DNA of 64,000 nt from an uncultured Erythrobacter sp. GTDB lineage: Bacteria; Pseudomonadota; Alphaproteobacteria; Sphingomonadales; Sphingomonadaceae. Positions 44,020-52,549 of this stretch are shown piece by piece; the first letter of the stretch is position 1, and each line of letters starts with the position of its first letter. The notes beneath the pieces were generated by a model. That model searched no databases, was not told where the DNA came from, and saw only the letters and a list, made by a program, of their open reading frames with translations. The translations under genes and the position numbers were made by a program. The stretch covers positions 1,832,818 through 1,896,817 of the forward strand of contig CANNBH010000001.1 in assembly GCA_947502815.1 (NCBI GenBank), given 5' to 3'.

Positions 44020-44973
44020 CTAAACCGCAACAGGAGCCTTGATCGGAGGCAGCGGCGCGTAATCATGCACCACGAAATCCTCAATTTTGTAGTCGAAAAT
44101 TGTTTCGGGCTTGCGCGTGATTTCGAATGTGGGGCGGCCCTGGGGTACGCGAGTCAGCTGCTCTTCGATCAAATGGGCATGATTGAGATAGAGATGCACA
44201 TCCCCGCCCATCCACACCAGCTCGCCCGGTTCAAGGCCCGTTTGCTGCGCCATCATGCGGGTCAAAAGCGCCGCCGACCACAGGTTAAACGGCAGGCCCA
44301 GCGCCACATCGCAGCTGCGTTGATACAGCACACAGTTCAGGCGGTTTCCGGCAACATGAAACTGATAGGTCTTGTGACACGGCGGCAGAGCCATCCGTTC
44401 AAGTTCGGCCACATTCCACCCTTCGATAATGTGACGGCGGCTGCCCGGTTTGGTCTTTAGGCTCTCCACCACTTCGGCAACCTGATTGATGCCGGGCCCG
44501 CGTTCGTAAAGGCCATCTTTGCGATAGCGATAGGTGGGCCAATCGACCCATTGTTTGCCGTAAACCGGCCCCAAATCACCCCAACGCGCGGCGAACGCCT
44601 CATCATCGGCAATCCGCGCCACAAAATCTTCCAGCGAAATATCTTCGCCAGTCTCTTTGACATAGCGGGCGTGTGGCCATTCGTTCCAAATCTTCACCCC
44701 TTGCAAAACAAGCGGGCGAATGTTGGTTTCACCGGTCAGGAACCACAGCATTTCACGCGTTGCAGTTTTCCAATAGACGCGCTTTGTGGTGAGCAGCGGC
44801 ATGGCGCCATCGGCCAAGTCATAGCGCAATTGCGCGCCGACAACAGACCGTGTGCCGACCCCAGTGCGGTCGGCCCGTTCACTGCCGCTTTCCCAAATCT
44901 GACGCATCAGGGCCAGATATTGGTCCTCTGGATGGGACGTGGAGGACGGGGCGGGATTCGATGCGCTGGCCAT
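44020..44973 (-). CDS. thyA: Thymidylate synthase
   Basis: 317 residues from ATG 44973. RTGVGTRSVVGAQLRYDL with the phosphate-binding Arg, MLWFLTGETNIRPL, catalytic Cys199 in MALPPCHKTYQFHV, RSCDVALGLPFNLWSAALL and DVHLYLNHAHLIEEQL. It methylates dUMP to dTMP using methylene-THF. It is longer than E. coli ThyA (264) because of an insert after HARYVKETGE, as in the L. casei-type enzyme. It stands alone; no dihydrofolate reductase gene is adjacent. Confidence 0.93.
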   Translation of the reverse strand: MASASNPAPSSTSHPEDQYLALMRQIWESGSERADRTGVGTRSVVGAQLRYDLADGAMPLLTTKRVYWKTATREMLWFLTGETNIRPLVLQGVKIWNEWPHARYVKETGEDISLEDFVARIADDEAFAARWGDLGPVYGKQWVDWPTYRYRKDGLYERGPGINQVAEVVESLKTKPGSRRHIIEGWNVAELERMALPPCHKTYQFHVAGNRLNCVLYQRSCDVALGLPFNLWSAALLTRMMAQQTGLEPGELVWMGGDVHLYLNHAHLIEEQLTRVPQGRPTFEITRKPETIFDYKIEDFVVHDYAPLPPIKAPVAV

Positions 44974-45028
44974 GCTTCGATCTATACGAAGCCATGGCCG
45001 TTGCGGCAATCACCCCGCCCCCACTCTA

Positions 45029-46612
45029 TCACCAGAGCCAGACGTAAAGCCCGACAAGCAGCGCGACAGTCAAAGCCGCAAGCGTGTTGAACAAGGTGCT
45101 GGTCACAAAGGCGATGTCTTTCAATTCGACAATGCCATCCTCATCCGGCGCTGCGGTGAAGCGCGAGACAACAATCGCTGCGATGAGCGACACGACGAAC
45201 ACGATCCAAATGCGGATAATGAACTCCAAATCGCTCGCGCCGAATTTGAGCGCGAAATTGAGCGCAACCGAACCAAGCAGCGCGGTGAAAGCACCCGCTG
45301 CATTGGCGCGTCGGTCAAAGAAGCCGAGCAAGAACACCACGACCACGCCGGGCGCGATAAAGCCGGTGTATTCCTGAACCGTTTGGAACGCACTCTTAAA
45401 GCTGCCCTGAAACGGCTCAGCTAAGAACAGCGCGATGACCATTGCGGCAAAGGCAGAAACCCGTCCGACAGTCACATAATGCTGCTCTGCCTGATTGGGC
45501 CGCTTGCTGCGATACAGGTCCATGGTGAAGATGGTCGAGATCGAGTTCATCATTGACGCCAGCGATGAAACAACCGCCGCAATCAACGCTGCGAAGACTA
45601 GTCCGCGCAAACCAGCGGGCGCAAAGCCCATCAGCTCACCATATGTTTCATCCGGACGTTCGGTCAGGACACCGTTGTCCAGCACCCCTTGCTGAGCCAG
45701 AATGACCGCCGCAATTCCTGGGATCACCACAATGAACGGAATGAGCAATTTCAGGAACGAGGCAAACGCCAAACCTTTTTGCGCCTCGCCAAGGTTCTCC
45801 GCACCCAATGCGCGTTGGATAATGTATTGGTTGAACCCCCAATAGCTAAAGTGAAGCACCCAAAGGCCGCCAAGCAGCGTCCAGATGCCGGGCAAAGCGT
45901 CGTAACCTGTGTCCCCTTGATCAAGGATCATTTCAAAGTGACCCGGCATTTCCTGCATTAGGAAACCAAAGCCAGCAATCGCGCCATCAGCCGGCAGCGC
46001 GTCGAGCGCAAACCATGTGATCGCAAGACCGCCCATAACCAGAATGACGACCTGAATAATGTCGGTAAGAGCAACCGCTTTTAGACCGCCATAAAGCGAG
46101 TAAAGCGATGCAAACCCAGCCAAGGCCATCATCGAATAGAGCACATCCCAACCTGTAAGCGAGCTAACCGCTAGGCCGCCAAGCCACAGAACACCGGTGA
46201 GGTTCACCGCCGTATAGAGCGCAACCCAATAGACGCTCATCAAGGATTTGACGCCGCTGCCATACCTTTGATCAAGGAACTGCGGCATCGTGTAGATCTT
46301 GCGTTTGAGGAAAATCGGCAGGAAGTATTTCGCCACAATCAACAGGACAATCGCGGCCTGCCATTCATAGGCCGCAATCGCGATCCCGATGACAAAACCC
46401 TGCCCCGATTGGCCGATGATTTGTTCGGCGGATATGTTGGAGGCAATGAGCGAGGCACCAATCGCCCACCACGGCAAAGCGCGCCCGGCAAGGAAGTAAT
46501 CCTCTGTGTTTTTGTCGTGGCCTGCCGGCTCACGGCTAACGAACAGGGCAATGCCCAACAGCGCAAGCGCGTAGCCTGCGATGATTATGATATCGATTGT
46601 CTCCAGCGTCAC
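45029..46612 (-). CDS. Sodium/sugar symporter, SSS family (vSGLT-like)
   Basis: 527 residues with about 13 to 14 hydrophobic segments. DYFLAGRALPWWAIGASLIASNISAE is the SSS signature near helix 1-2, with SLYGGLKAVALTDIIQ and ISTIFTMDLY later in the protein (the last is the Na2-site region of the SGLT family). It should import a sugar with Na+. It begins 40 bases after the GH3 beta-glucosidase gene ends, in the same direction, so the two form one transcription unit: the glucosidase releases sugar and the symporter takes it up. Confidence 0.9.
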   Translation of the reverse strand: MTLETIDIIIIAGYALALLGIALFVSREPAGHDKNTEDYFLAGRALPWWAIGASLIASNISAEQIIGQSGQGFVIGIAIAAYEWQAAIVLLIVAKYFLPIFLKRKIYTMPQFLDQRYGSGVKSLMSVYWVALYTAVNLTGVLWLGGLAVSSLTGWDVLYSMMALAGFASLYSLYGGLKAVALTDIIQVVILVMGGLAITWFALDALPADGAIAGFGFLMQEMPGHFEMILDQGDTGYDALPGIWTLLGGLWVLHFSYWGFNQYIIQRALGAENLGEAQKGLAFASFLKLLIPFIVVIPGIAAVILAQQGVLDNGVLTERPDETYGELMGFAPAGLRGLVFAALIAAVVSSLASMMNSISTIFTMDLYRSKRPNQAEQHYVTVGRVSAFAAMVIALFLAEPFQGSFKSAFQTVQEYTGFIAPGVVVVFLLGFFDRRANAAGAFTALLGSVALNFALKFGASDLEFIIRIWIVFVVSLIAAIVVSRFTAAPDEDGIVELKDIAFVTSTLFNTLAALTVALLVGLYVWLW

Positions 46613-46651
46613 CGCGTATCCCCCGTCATGTTATCCTTGGTGCTCTTTATT

Positions 46652-49051
46652 TTAGAATGAGCACTCGGTTCCCTCTGCGCTGCTGTCGCGCACAATTTCA
46701 CTGATCTGGATGGTAAAATCCTCGCTCGACATGAATGTCAGCGCAGAACCTGTCTCTCCCAGACATTCCTGCGTCAGCACCATTTCACGCCACCCCTTAC
46801 CCTCTGCGACCAACATCGGTTGGGAGATGTCTACGGCGTCGCCTCCGGCGCGGACGGATACAGTTCCGCTGGGCCGCGCATTCACCGAATAGGTGATCCG
46901 CCAGCCAGAATCGCTGTCTGGGCCAGACAAGGTCAGGCTTGACCCCGCCTCAAAGGCAATCGAGCGCGCGTCTTCTTGAGCGTTGCGATCCAGTCCGGTG
47001 GCCGTGATGCCATTGCCCGAACCGCGCAGGTCGGGAAGGACAGCGTTGTCGGCAATCGCTTGAACCAGCGGCCCCAATCCGCCTGAGGCAAACCATGCAG
47101 CCCCGGCATCAAGGGACAGCGCATCACACGTCTCATCCAAAGTGGCGATCTCGCTTCCCTGACCATAGGACAGGCCAAAACCGAGCGGGAACAGCGCCCC
47201 TTCGGGACCATTGACCGGATTGCCTTCGCAACCAATCGGCCAGCTGAATGACAAACGCCCGCTCGCGGCATGCGAACCGAACAACACGTCGGCGACACCG
47301 GCGCCTTCGCTACCAGGCAGCCAGGCAGCGACAAACGCATCGGCTGCGTTGATTTCTCGGTTCATCCACAGTGGCCGGCCTGAAAGAAACACAGCAACCG
47401 TGCGAACGCCCTGCTCGCGGTAAGCGCGCAGCAGTTCAAGGCCCTCTTCATCGCGGAAGACCATGTCTTTACGGTCGCCAACGAATTCCGCGTAGGGTTT
47501 TTCGCCGAACACGACGATGGCTACGTCAGGTCGCTCGCCCGATGCACCGCCGCCATCAACATCCAACGTGGCAGTGCCGCCCGACGCAGATGCTGCTTGC
47601 AGGATTCCATCAAAGATCGAGGTCGCGCCGGGGAAGTTTTCCGCGGTCAGCTCGCCCCCGCCCTGCCATGTGATCGACCATCCGCCTGCTTGTTGAGGGA
47701 TGTTGTCGGCTGCAGTTCCAGCAACGACGATGTTTGCACCGCCTTGCAGCGGCAAGATGCCGTCATTCTTGAGCACCACCAGAGATTTTGCGACTGCCTC
47801 GCGCGCAACGGCGCGGTGCGCATCGGCACCCAACAGATCCCAATTGCCCGCATTGGCGCGCTCTGATGGACGAACTTCGCCGTCGAACATCCCCAATTGC
47901 TGTTTCAGCCGCAAGACCCGCATGACCGCTTCGTCCAAGCGCGCCATCGGAACCGTGCCATCTTCGACTTGAGCGACAAGCGTTTCGTAAAGCGCCTTCC
48001 AATCTTCGGGCACCATGTAGACATCAAGCCCGGCCAGCAGAGCCTGAGGGCAATCAGAATTGCTGCATCCGTCGACTTGGCCGTGACCATTCCAATCACC
48101 CACAACCAACCCGCCAAAGCCTAAATTGCCGCGCAGCTCGCCATTGAGCAGAGGCTCATTGCCATGCATTTTGCGGCCGTTGATTGAGTTGAAACTCGCC
48201 ATGATGCTGGCGACGCCGGCGTCAATTGCGACCGGGTACGGCGCGGCATGGATGGCCATCAATTCGGCAAGATCGCCGTTCACATCGCCCTGATCAACGC
48301 CTTGTTCTGTGCCGCCATCGCCAAAGAAGTGCTTGGCTGTCGCGGCCACCCTGCCCTCACCCAGAAAATCGGGATCACCCGGCCGACCTTGCAGGCCTTC
48401 GATCATCGCAGCGCCCATTTCGGCGACCAACACAGGGTTCTCGGAATAGCTTTCGTAAGTGCGGCCCCAGCGATCATCACGGGCCACAGCCACAGTTGGC
48501 GCAAACGTCCATTCGATACCAGTCGCCTCAATCTCAACGGCGGTCGCTGCGCCGATGCGGCGGATCAAATCCGCATCGCCGGTCGCGCCCAGACCAATGT
48601 TGTGCGGAAACACCGTCGCACCGATTACATTGGCGTGTCCGTGAACAGCATCCGTGCCCCACAGAACCGGAATCGCGGGTTCGCCATTCGGCAAAGGTTG
48701 AACCGAGGCATCCCAATAGGCATCGGCCAGTTCCAACCATTCAGGAGCAGGCGCAAAGTCATCACCATTCGGCCCCGAATTGCCGCCATTTAGCACCGTA
48801 CCAAAGCGATATTGCGCAACGTCCGCTGGCGTGATTGAGCCGATATCTGGCATAATCAACTGAGCGACCTTGCGCTCCACACTCATGCGCGACAGCAAGT
48901 CTTTAAGCGGGTCGTCCGCTTCATTCTGGGTAGGGTCAGCCGCGATGGGAGCAGGCGTGCTGCTCGCTGATTGTAGCTGCGCTTGGCTGCATCCGGCCAA
49001 GACACCAAGCATTGCGGCTCCGGCCAAAAATTGCCGTGCAAACTTACGCAT
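46652..49051 (-). CDS. Glycoside hydrolase family 3 lipoprotein (exo-beta-glucosidase type)
   Basis: About 799 residues. The lipoprotein signal MRKFARQFLAGAAMLGVLAGC places it at the membrane, most likely periplasmic. The GH3 barrel has VLWGTDAVHGHANVIGATVFP, DDRWGRTYESYSENP and the nucleophile Asp319 in VVGDWNGHGQV. The alpha/beta sandwich domain with KSLVVLKNDGILPLQ follows, and about 140 residues at the C-terminus look like a beta-sandwich (CBM-like) ending in SEDFTIQISEIVRDSSAEGTEC. Members of this type remove glucose from beta-1,3/1,4-glucans. Upstream is a near-palindrome typical of LacI operators. The in-frame start at 49093 lies inside or next to that operator. Confidence 0.93.
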   Translation of the reverse strand: MRKFARQFLAGAAMLGVLAGCSQAQLQSASSTPAPIAADPTQNEADDPLKDLLSRMSVERKVAQLIMPDIGSITPADVAQYRFGTVLNGGNSGPNGDDFAPAPEWLELADAYWDASVQPLPNGEPAIPVLWGTDAVHGHANVIGATVFPHNIGLGATGDADLIRRIGAATAVEIEATGIEWTFAPTVAVARDDRWGRTYESYSENPVLVAEMGAAMIEGLQGRPGDPDFLGEGRVAATAKHFFGDGGTEQGVDQGDVNGDLAELMAIHAAPYPVAIDAGVASIMASFNSINGRKMHGNEPLLNGELRGNLGFGGLVVGDWNGHGQVDGCSNSDCPQALLAGLDVYMVPEDWKALYETLVAQVEDGTVPMARLDEAVMRVLRLKQQLGMFDGEVRPSERANAGNWDLLGADAHRAVAREAVAKSLVVLKNDGILPLQGGANIVVAGTAADNIPQQAGGWSITWQGGGELTAENFPGATSIFDGILQAASASGGTATLDVDGGGASGERPDVAIVVFGEKPYAEFVGDRKDMVFRDEEGLELLRAYREQGVRTVAVFLSGRPLWMNREINAADAFVAAWLPGSEGAGVADVLFGSHAASGRLSFSWPIGCEGNPVNGPEGALFPLGFGLSYGQGSEIATLDETCDALSLDAGAAWFASGGLGPLVQAIADNAVLPDLRGSGNGITATGLDRNAQEDARSIAFEAGSSLTLSGPDSDSGWRITYSVNARPSGTVSVRAGGDAVDISQPMLVAEGKGWREMVLTQECLGETGSALTFMSSEDFTIQISEIVRDSSAEGTECSF

Positions 49052-49095
49052 TTTTAGAAAGTCCCTCCCAAAGACTTTTTCGTTCAAGTTCAAAA

Positions 49096-49109
49096 TGAGA
49101 ACGTTATCA
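49096..49109. promoter_or_regulatory. Candidate LacI-family operator before the GH3 gene
   Basis: TGAGAACGTTATCA is a 14-base palindrome with one mismatched pair and fits the LacI/GalR consensus TGNNANCGNTNNCA. Its reverse complement TGATAACGTTCTCA shares the 11-mer TGATAACGTTC with the site before the secreted protein at 57703. It lies 45 bases upstream of the GH3 start, so repression of GH3 and the symporter by the nearby LacI protein is likely. Confidence 0.7.
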
Positions 49110-49150
49110 ATACACTACAATTTGCGGCGATCAATGCAAGAGCGAAGGCG

Positions 49151-50374
49151 TTATTGACGCACAGGAATTGTAGCGAGCAGCCCCGCAGCCAAAACCGCGA
49201 AACCTGCAAACAGGGCAAACAATGCGGTGAAGCCAAAGCCGGGAACCAACGTGAGAGTCAACCATGGCATAACCAAGGAAGGCACTGTATTTGTGAGATT
49301 AAATACACCCATATCACGCCCCCTATGCCGGGCCTTGGGTAGGACACGGAGGGTTTGGCCCGTGTGCAGTGATAGGAAAATTGAAGCCGCAATGCCGAAC
49401 ACAATATAACCCGCAATCGCCCATTCAATCCCGCCGGATACTGCCATTATCAACAAACCAATCGCCGATAGGCCAGCGCACACCGCCAATGGCGCAATTG
49501 GGCGGCCATGGCGATCCGACCACCGCCCCGCCAACAACGCAAGCGGAACCGATACAACCAACACCGCGCCAAAGATGTTGGCCACGGTGTTTTCATGAAA
49601 TCCCGCAGACAGTGAACGCAGCCAGAAAAGCAGAAACGCGAACAATCCGGCCTCAGAAATTTGAACCAGAAACCGCGCAAGCCACATTCGCACCAAAGTG
49701 GATTTGGGTTGCTCTTGCCGCGCATGCCCGGCAGTATTCTCGGCAACCTCCGCACTTGATGCGCCATCATCGCGCATCAGGTGCGCACGCACCCTGCCCC
49801 GGCCAAAAACCACCGCCGGCAAAACCATAGTGGCAACGATAACGACCACCAGACCAAGCCGGTATTGCGGATCCACCAAGGCTTCGATTGTCACAAGCGC
49901 CCCGGCCAGTCCGCCCAGCGCCGGAGCCAAGGCAAGCGCCCCGCCCAGAACCCCTTTCTGACCGTCAGGAAAGCAATCCCCCGCCCATGCAAGCAACGGG
50001 CCCAGCATCATATTGAGACCGACCTGCCACGCCATGACCAGCATGATTAATTCCACGATGCTGGCCGCGCAGCCTATCGCCAACAACAAAGTGCTGGACA
50101 GGATTAGACCGGCAAGAATCCACGGAATGCGGTTTTTGCTGCGGTCGCTCAGCATGCCGAATGCGATATTGGCCAGACTGGCGATAACCGCGCCAAAGAA
50201 CGTCACACGCGCAAGAGTGGGGACATCTTCGGTGCCCATCATCGCGGTGATTTTCAGCGGCAGCAACACAGTAAGCAGCGGCACATACGCCACCGCGCCG
50301 CCGCCCGCAGCCAATGCAAACAGGATGAGAAACCAGACGGGCTGGCGATCATCAGCTGCTTTGGAAAAGGTCAA
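49151..50374 (-). CDS. MFS transporter, probable sugar permease
   Basis: 407 residues with about 12 hydrophobic segments. The motif between helices 2 and 3 is FGMLSDRSKNRIPWIL (G-x-x-S-D-R), repeated in the second half as LAGRWSDRHGRPIAPL. Such proteins next to GH and TonB receptor genes are usually oligosaccharide transporters. The start codon overlaps the stop of the LacI gene by 4 bases (ATGA), so transporter and regulator are translated together. The substrate is inferred from the locus to be a beta-glucan sugar. Confidence 0.85.
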   Translation of the reverse strand: MTFSKAADDRQPVWFLILFALAAGGGAVAYVPLLTVLLPLKITAMMGTEDVPTLARVTFFGAVIASLANIAFGMLSDRSKNRIPWILAGLILSSTLLLAIGCAASIVELIMLVMAWQVGLNMMLGPLLAWAGDCFPDGQKGVLGGALALAPALGGLAGALVTIEALVDPQYRLGLVVVIVATMVLPAVVFGRGRVRAHLMRDDGASSAEVAENTAGHARQEQPKSTLVRMWLARFLVQISEAGLFAFLLFWLRSLSAGFHENTVANIFGAVLVVSVPLALLAGRWSDRHGRPIAPLAVCAGLSAIGLLIMAVSGGIEWAIAGYIVFGIAASIFLSLHTGQTLRVLPKARHRGRDMGVFNLTNTVPSLVMPWLTLTLVPGFGFTALFALFAGFAVLAAGLLATIPVRQ

Positions 50375-51426
50375 ACGCCGCTCGGTGCTGGACCGATTGA
50401 GGCACGCTCCACCAAACCGGCAGCAACATTGATCACGCCGTCATCATGGGGCTTTCCCTTTAGGGTGATCAATCGTTCCACCGCGATCGAAACCGTTTGC
50501 GCAATCGGTTGATCAATCGCGGTCAAAGGCGGCTGAGAAAACCGCACAATGGGCGTGTTATCGAACGAAATAATCGAAAGATCGCGCGGCACATGCAGCC
50601 CGCGATCCCGCGCGACGCCCAGCGCGGCCAAGGTCATTTGATCGCTGCTGCCGATAATGGCGGTCATGTCAGGGTTCCGGTCCAGCAATGCCCGCGCCGC
50701 CTGCGTGCCCGATTCATAGCCAAAATCCCCGCGTTCATTCAAACCATCGCAGCTGAGACCGTGATCCGCCAAAGCGCGCTGCCACCCATCGACGCGCCAA
50801 CCGCTCAGGCTGTATTGCTCTGGTCCGGCGATAATCCCGATCTGCGTATGGCCCAAATCAATCAACCGTTTGGTCGCATCATAGGCCGCCCCTTCATCAC
50901 CCATAGTGAGAGGAATCCCCGCGCCATCTTCCTTGGAGCCGATACGCGCAAAGGGAATACCGCGATGCTCCAGCAGATCAGTGATAAGCTTATTTTCGGA
51001 GTGCGGCGGGGTCAGAATGACGCCATCGGGTTGCAGCGCCGAAATCGTTGCCCCCAATTCCCGCTCCACATGATCAATATGCGTATCAACCAGTTCAACC
51101 AACATCCGGTATCCGTGTTTGGAACAGGTCAAAATCCCGCCAAGCAACATTTGGTCAACCCAGTCGGTGCCCTGCCGTTCACGCCAATCGGCCAAAGTCC
51201 GTTCACGATCATTGATGGCAAGGATGATGTAAGACCGCGACCCGCTCATCCGCTGCGCCGCGATCGATGGAACGTAACCAAGCCGGTCTATCGATGCCTG
51301 AACCTTGTCACGCATTTGCGGGCGCACATTGGGGCCATCATTGATAACGCGGCTAACTGTCTGCAGGGATACGCCCGCATCCTCCGCCACTTCGCGGATG
51401 GTTACAGACTTGTGTCCTCTTCCCAT
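50371..51426 (-). CDS. LacI-family transcription regulator
   Basis: 351 residues. The N-terminal helix-turn-helix VTIREVAEDAGVSLQTVSRV with hinge INDGPNVRPQMRDKVQASI and LGYVPSIAAQRMSG defines LacI/GalR. The effector domain shows the periplasmic-binding-protein fold (for example IGIIAGPEQYSLSGWRVDGW and DMTAIIGSSDQMTLAALG). It lies among the beta-glucan genes, so it likely represses them until a sugar is bound. Probable operators are found at 49096, 55882 and 57703. It starts 26 bases after the GH16 stop and overlaps MFS by 4 bases. Confidence 0.92.
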   Translation of the reverse strand: MGRGHKSVTIREVAEDAGVSLQTVSRVINDGPNVRPQMRDKVQASIDRLGYVPSIAAQRMSGSRSYIILAINDRERTLADWRERQGTDWVDQMLLGGILTCSKHGYRMLVELVDTHIDHVERELGATISALQPDGVILTPPHSENKLITDLLEHRGIPFARIGSKEDGAGIPLTMGDEGAAYDATKRLIDLGHTQIGIIAGPEQYSLSGWRVDGWQRALADHGLSCDGLNERGDFGYESGTQAARALLDRNPDMTAIIGSSDQMTLAALGVARDRGLHVPRDLSIISFDNTPIVRFSQPPLTAIDQPIAQTVSIAVERLITLKGKPHDDGVINVAAGLVERASIGPAPSGV

Positions 51427-51452
51427 CTTAATTGCCCGTCCTCAGTACTCGG

Positions 51453-52436
51453 TCACTTAATGCAAGCGCGGCCTTTAGCCATGTCATCGCTACATTGATA
51501 CACCCGAACCCAGTCGATTTCGAATTGTGCAGGAACCGCATCAGATGCAACGCCCTTTTCATTGGTACTTTCAATTTTCGCACCACCAATGGCAAGGTTC
51601 ATCATCACATAAAAGGGTTGATCAAACGGGGCATTGGGATTTCCTTCGCCCAGCTCGGACGCTGTGCTCCATTGATCGGCCGTAACGGTCAAATGAACCC
51701 GATCATTCACGAGAAAACGAATGAGCCCTTCTGCCCATTCAACCGAATACACATGGAAATCATCGGTTGGCAGATCGTCACCGGGGAAGCGAGTCCATTG
51801 GTCGATATACAGGTTGTTGGGCCACAAGCCGCCAAAGTGAAGGGCGCTGACCGTGCGGTTCTGCTGACCTGTGTCGCACTCCTCACATTCCGCACCCAAA
51901 TTGAAACCTTCGAAAATGTCGATTTCGCCGGATAACGCCCAGCCCCCGTAATGATCTTCGTTTGGCATCATCCAAAAGGCTGGCCAAACGCCTTGCCCGC
52001 CTGGAACTTTGGCGCGCATTTCAATCCGACCATATTTCCAGGCATTAAGTCCGCGTGTGCGCACTTTACCCGATGTGTATTCTTGCGTCAGAACCGGGTT
52101 TGGTGTTTCGGCGATTTCAGGCGGGCGTGCAGGGCCGGAAAATCCCTCTTTGCGTGCTTTCAAAATGAGAAGACCGTCCTGCACCGCGATATTTTCTGGC
52201 CGGTCGGTGTAGCATTGGCGTTCATTGTTGCCGCCGCCCCAACACGATTGCTCTGGTGTCCATTTGGTCCGGTCAAGCGCGTCGCCATCAAATTCGTCAG
52301 ACCAAACCAGTTCCCAGTCTGAATCGGCTATGCTCGAAAAAACCGGCTCCGCTTCTTCGATCTCTGCATGGGCACCGTCACACCCCCAAACCAGCGGCAG
52401 AGCCGCCAGCGCGGCTACTTTCAAAACCAAACGCAT
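51453..52436 (-). CDS. GH16 endo-beta-1,3-glucanase (laminarinase-type) lipoprotein
   Basis: 327 residues. The signal is MRLVLKVAALAALPLVWGC, a lipobox ending with Cys19, so the enzyme is membrane-bound. GH16 catalytic residues lie in GEIDIFEG: nucleophile Glu171, Asp173, acid/base Glu176. YGRIEMRAKVPGGQGVWPAFWMM leads into this motif and is typical of laminarinases and lichenases. It cuts inside beta-1,3 (or mixed) glucans and would feed the GH3 enzyme. A strong GGGAGGA lies just before the ATG. It follows the TonB receptor gene on the same strand. Confidence 0.93.
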   Translation of the reverse strand: MRLVLKVAALAALPLVWGCDGAHAEIEEAEPVFSSIADSDWELVWSDEFDGDALDRTKWTPEQSCWGGGNNERQCYTDRPENIAVQDGLLILKARKEGFSGPARPPEIAETPNPVLTQEYTSGKVRTRGLNAWKYGRIEMRAKVPGGQGVWPAFWMMPNEDHYGGWALSGEIDIFEGFNLGAECEECDTGQQNRTVSALHFGGLWPNNLYIDQWTRFPGDDLPTDDFHVYSVEWAEGLIRFLVNDRVHLTVTADQWSTASELGEGNPNAPFDQPFYVMMNLAIGGAKIESTNEKGVASDAVPAQFEIDWVRVYQCSDDMAKGRACIK

Positions 52437-52477
52437 CGCATTCCTCCCAAACATTGATCATCTCTAGAGCAAGAAGA

Positions 52478-52506
52478 GGGGACTTTGCCCCCTCAAGCAA
52501 AGCCCC
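52478..52506 (-). terminator. Hairpin between the TonB receptor and GH16 genes
   Basis: GGGG-CTTTGC in 52478-52488 pairs with GCAAAG-CCCC in 52497-52506 around an 8-base loop. It follows the receptor stop by about 44 bases in the minus direction. No clear T-run is present, so it may attenuate rather than end transcription, which would give more receptor than GH16. Confidence 0.5.
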
Positions 52507-52549
52507 CTCCTACCTCTTGTCCGATAAATCGGCAGCCTTGTGCGTTCTT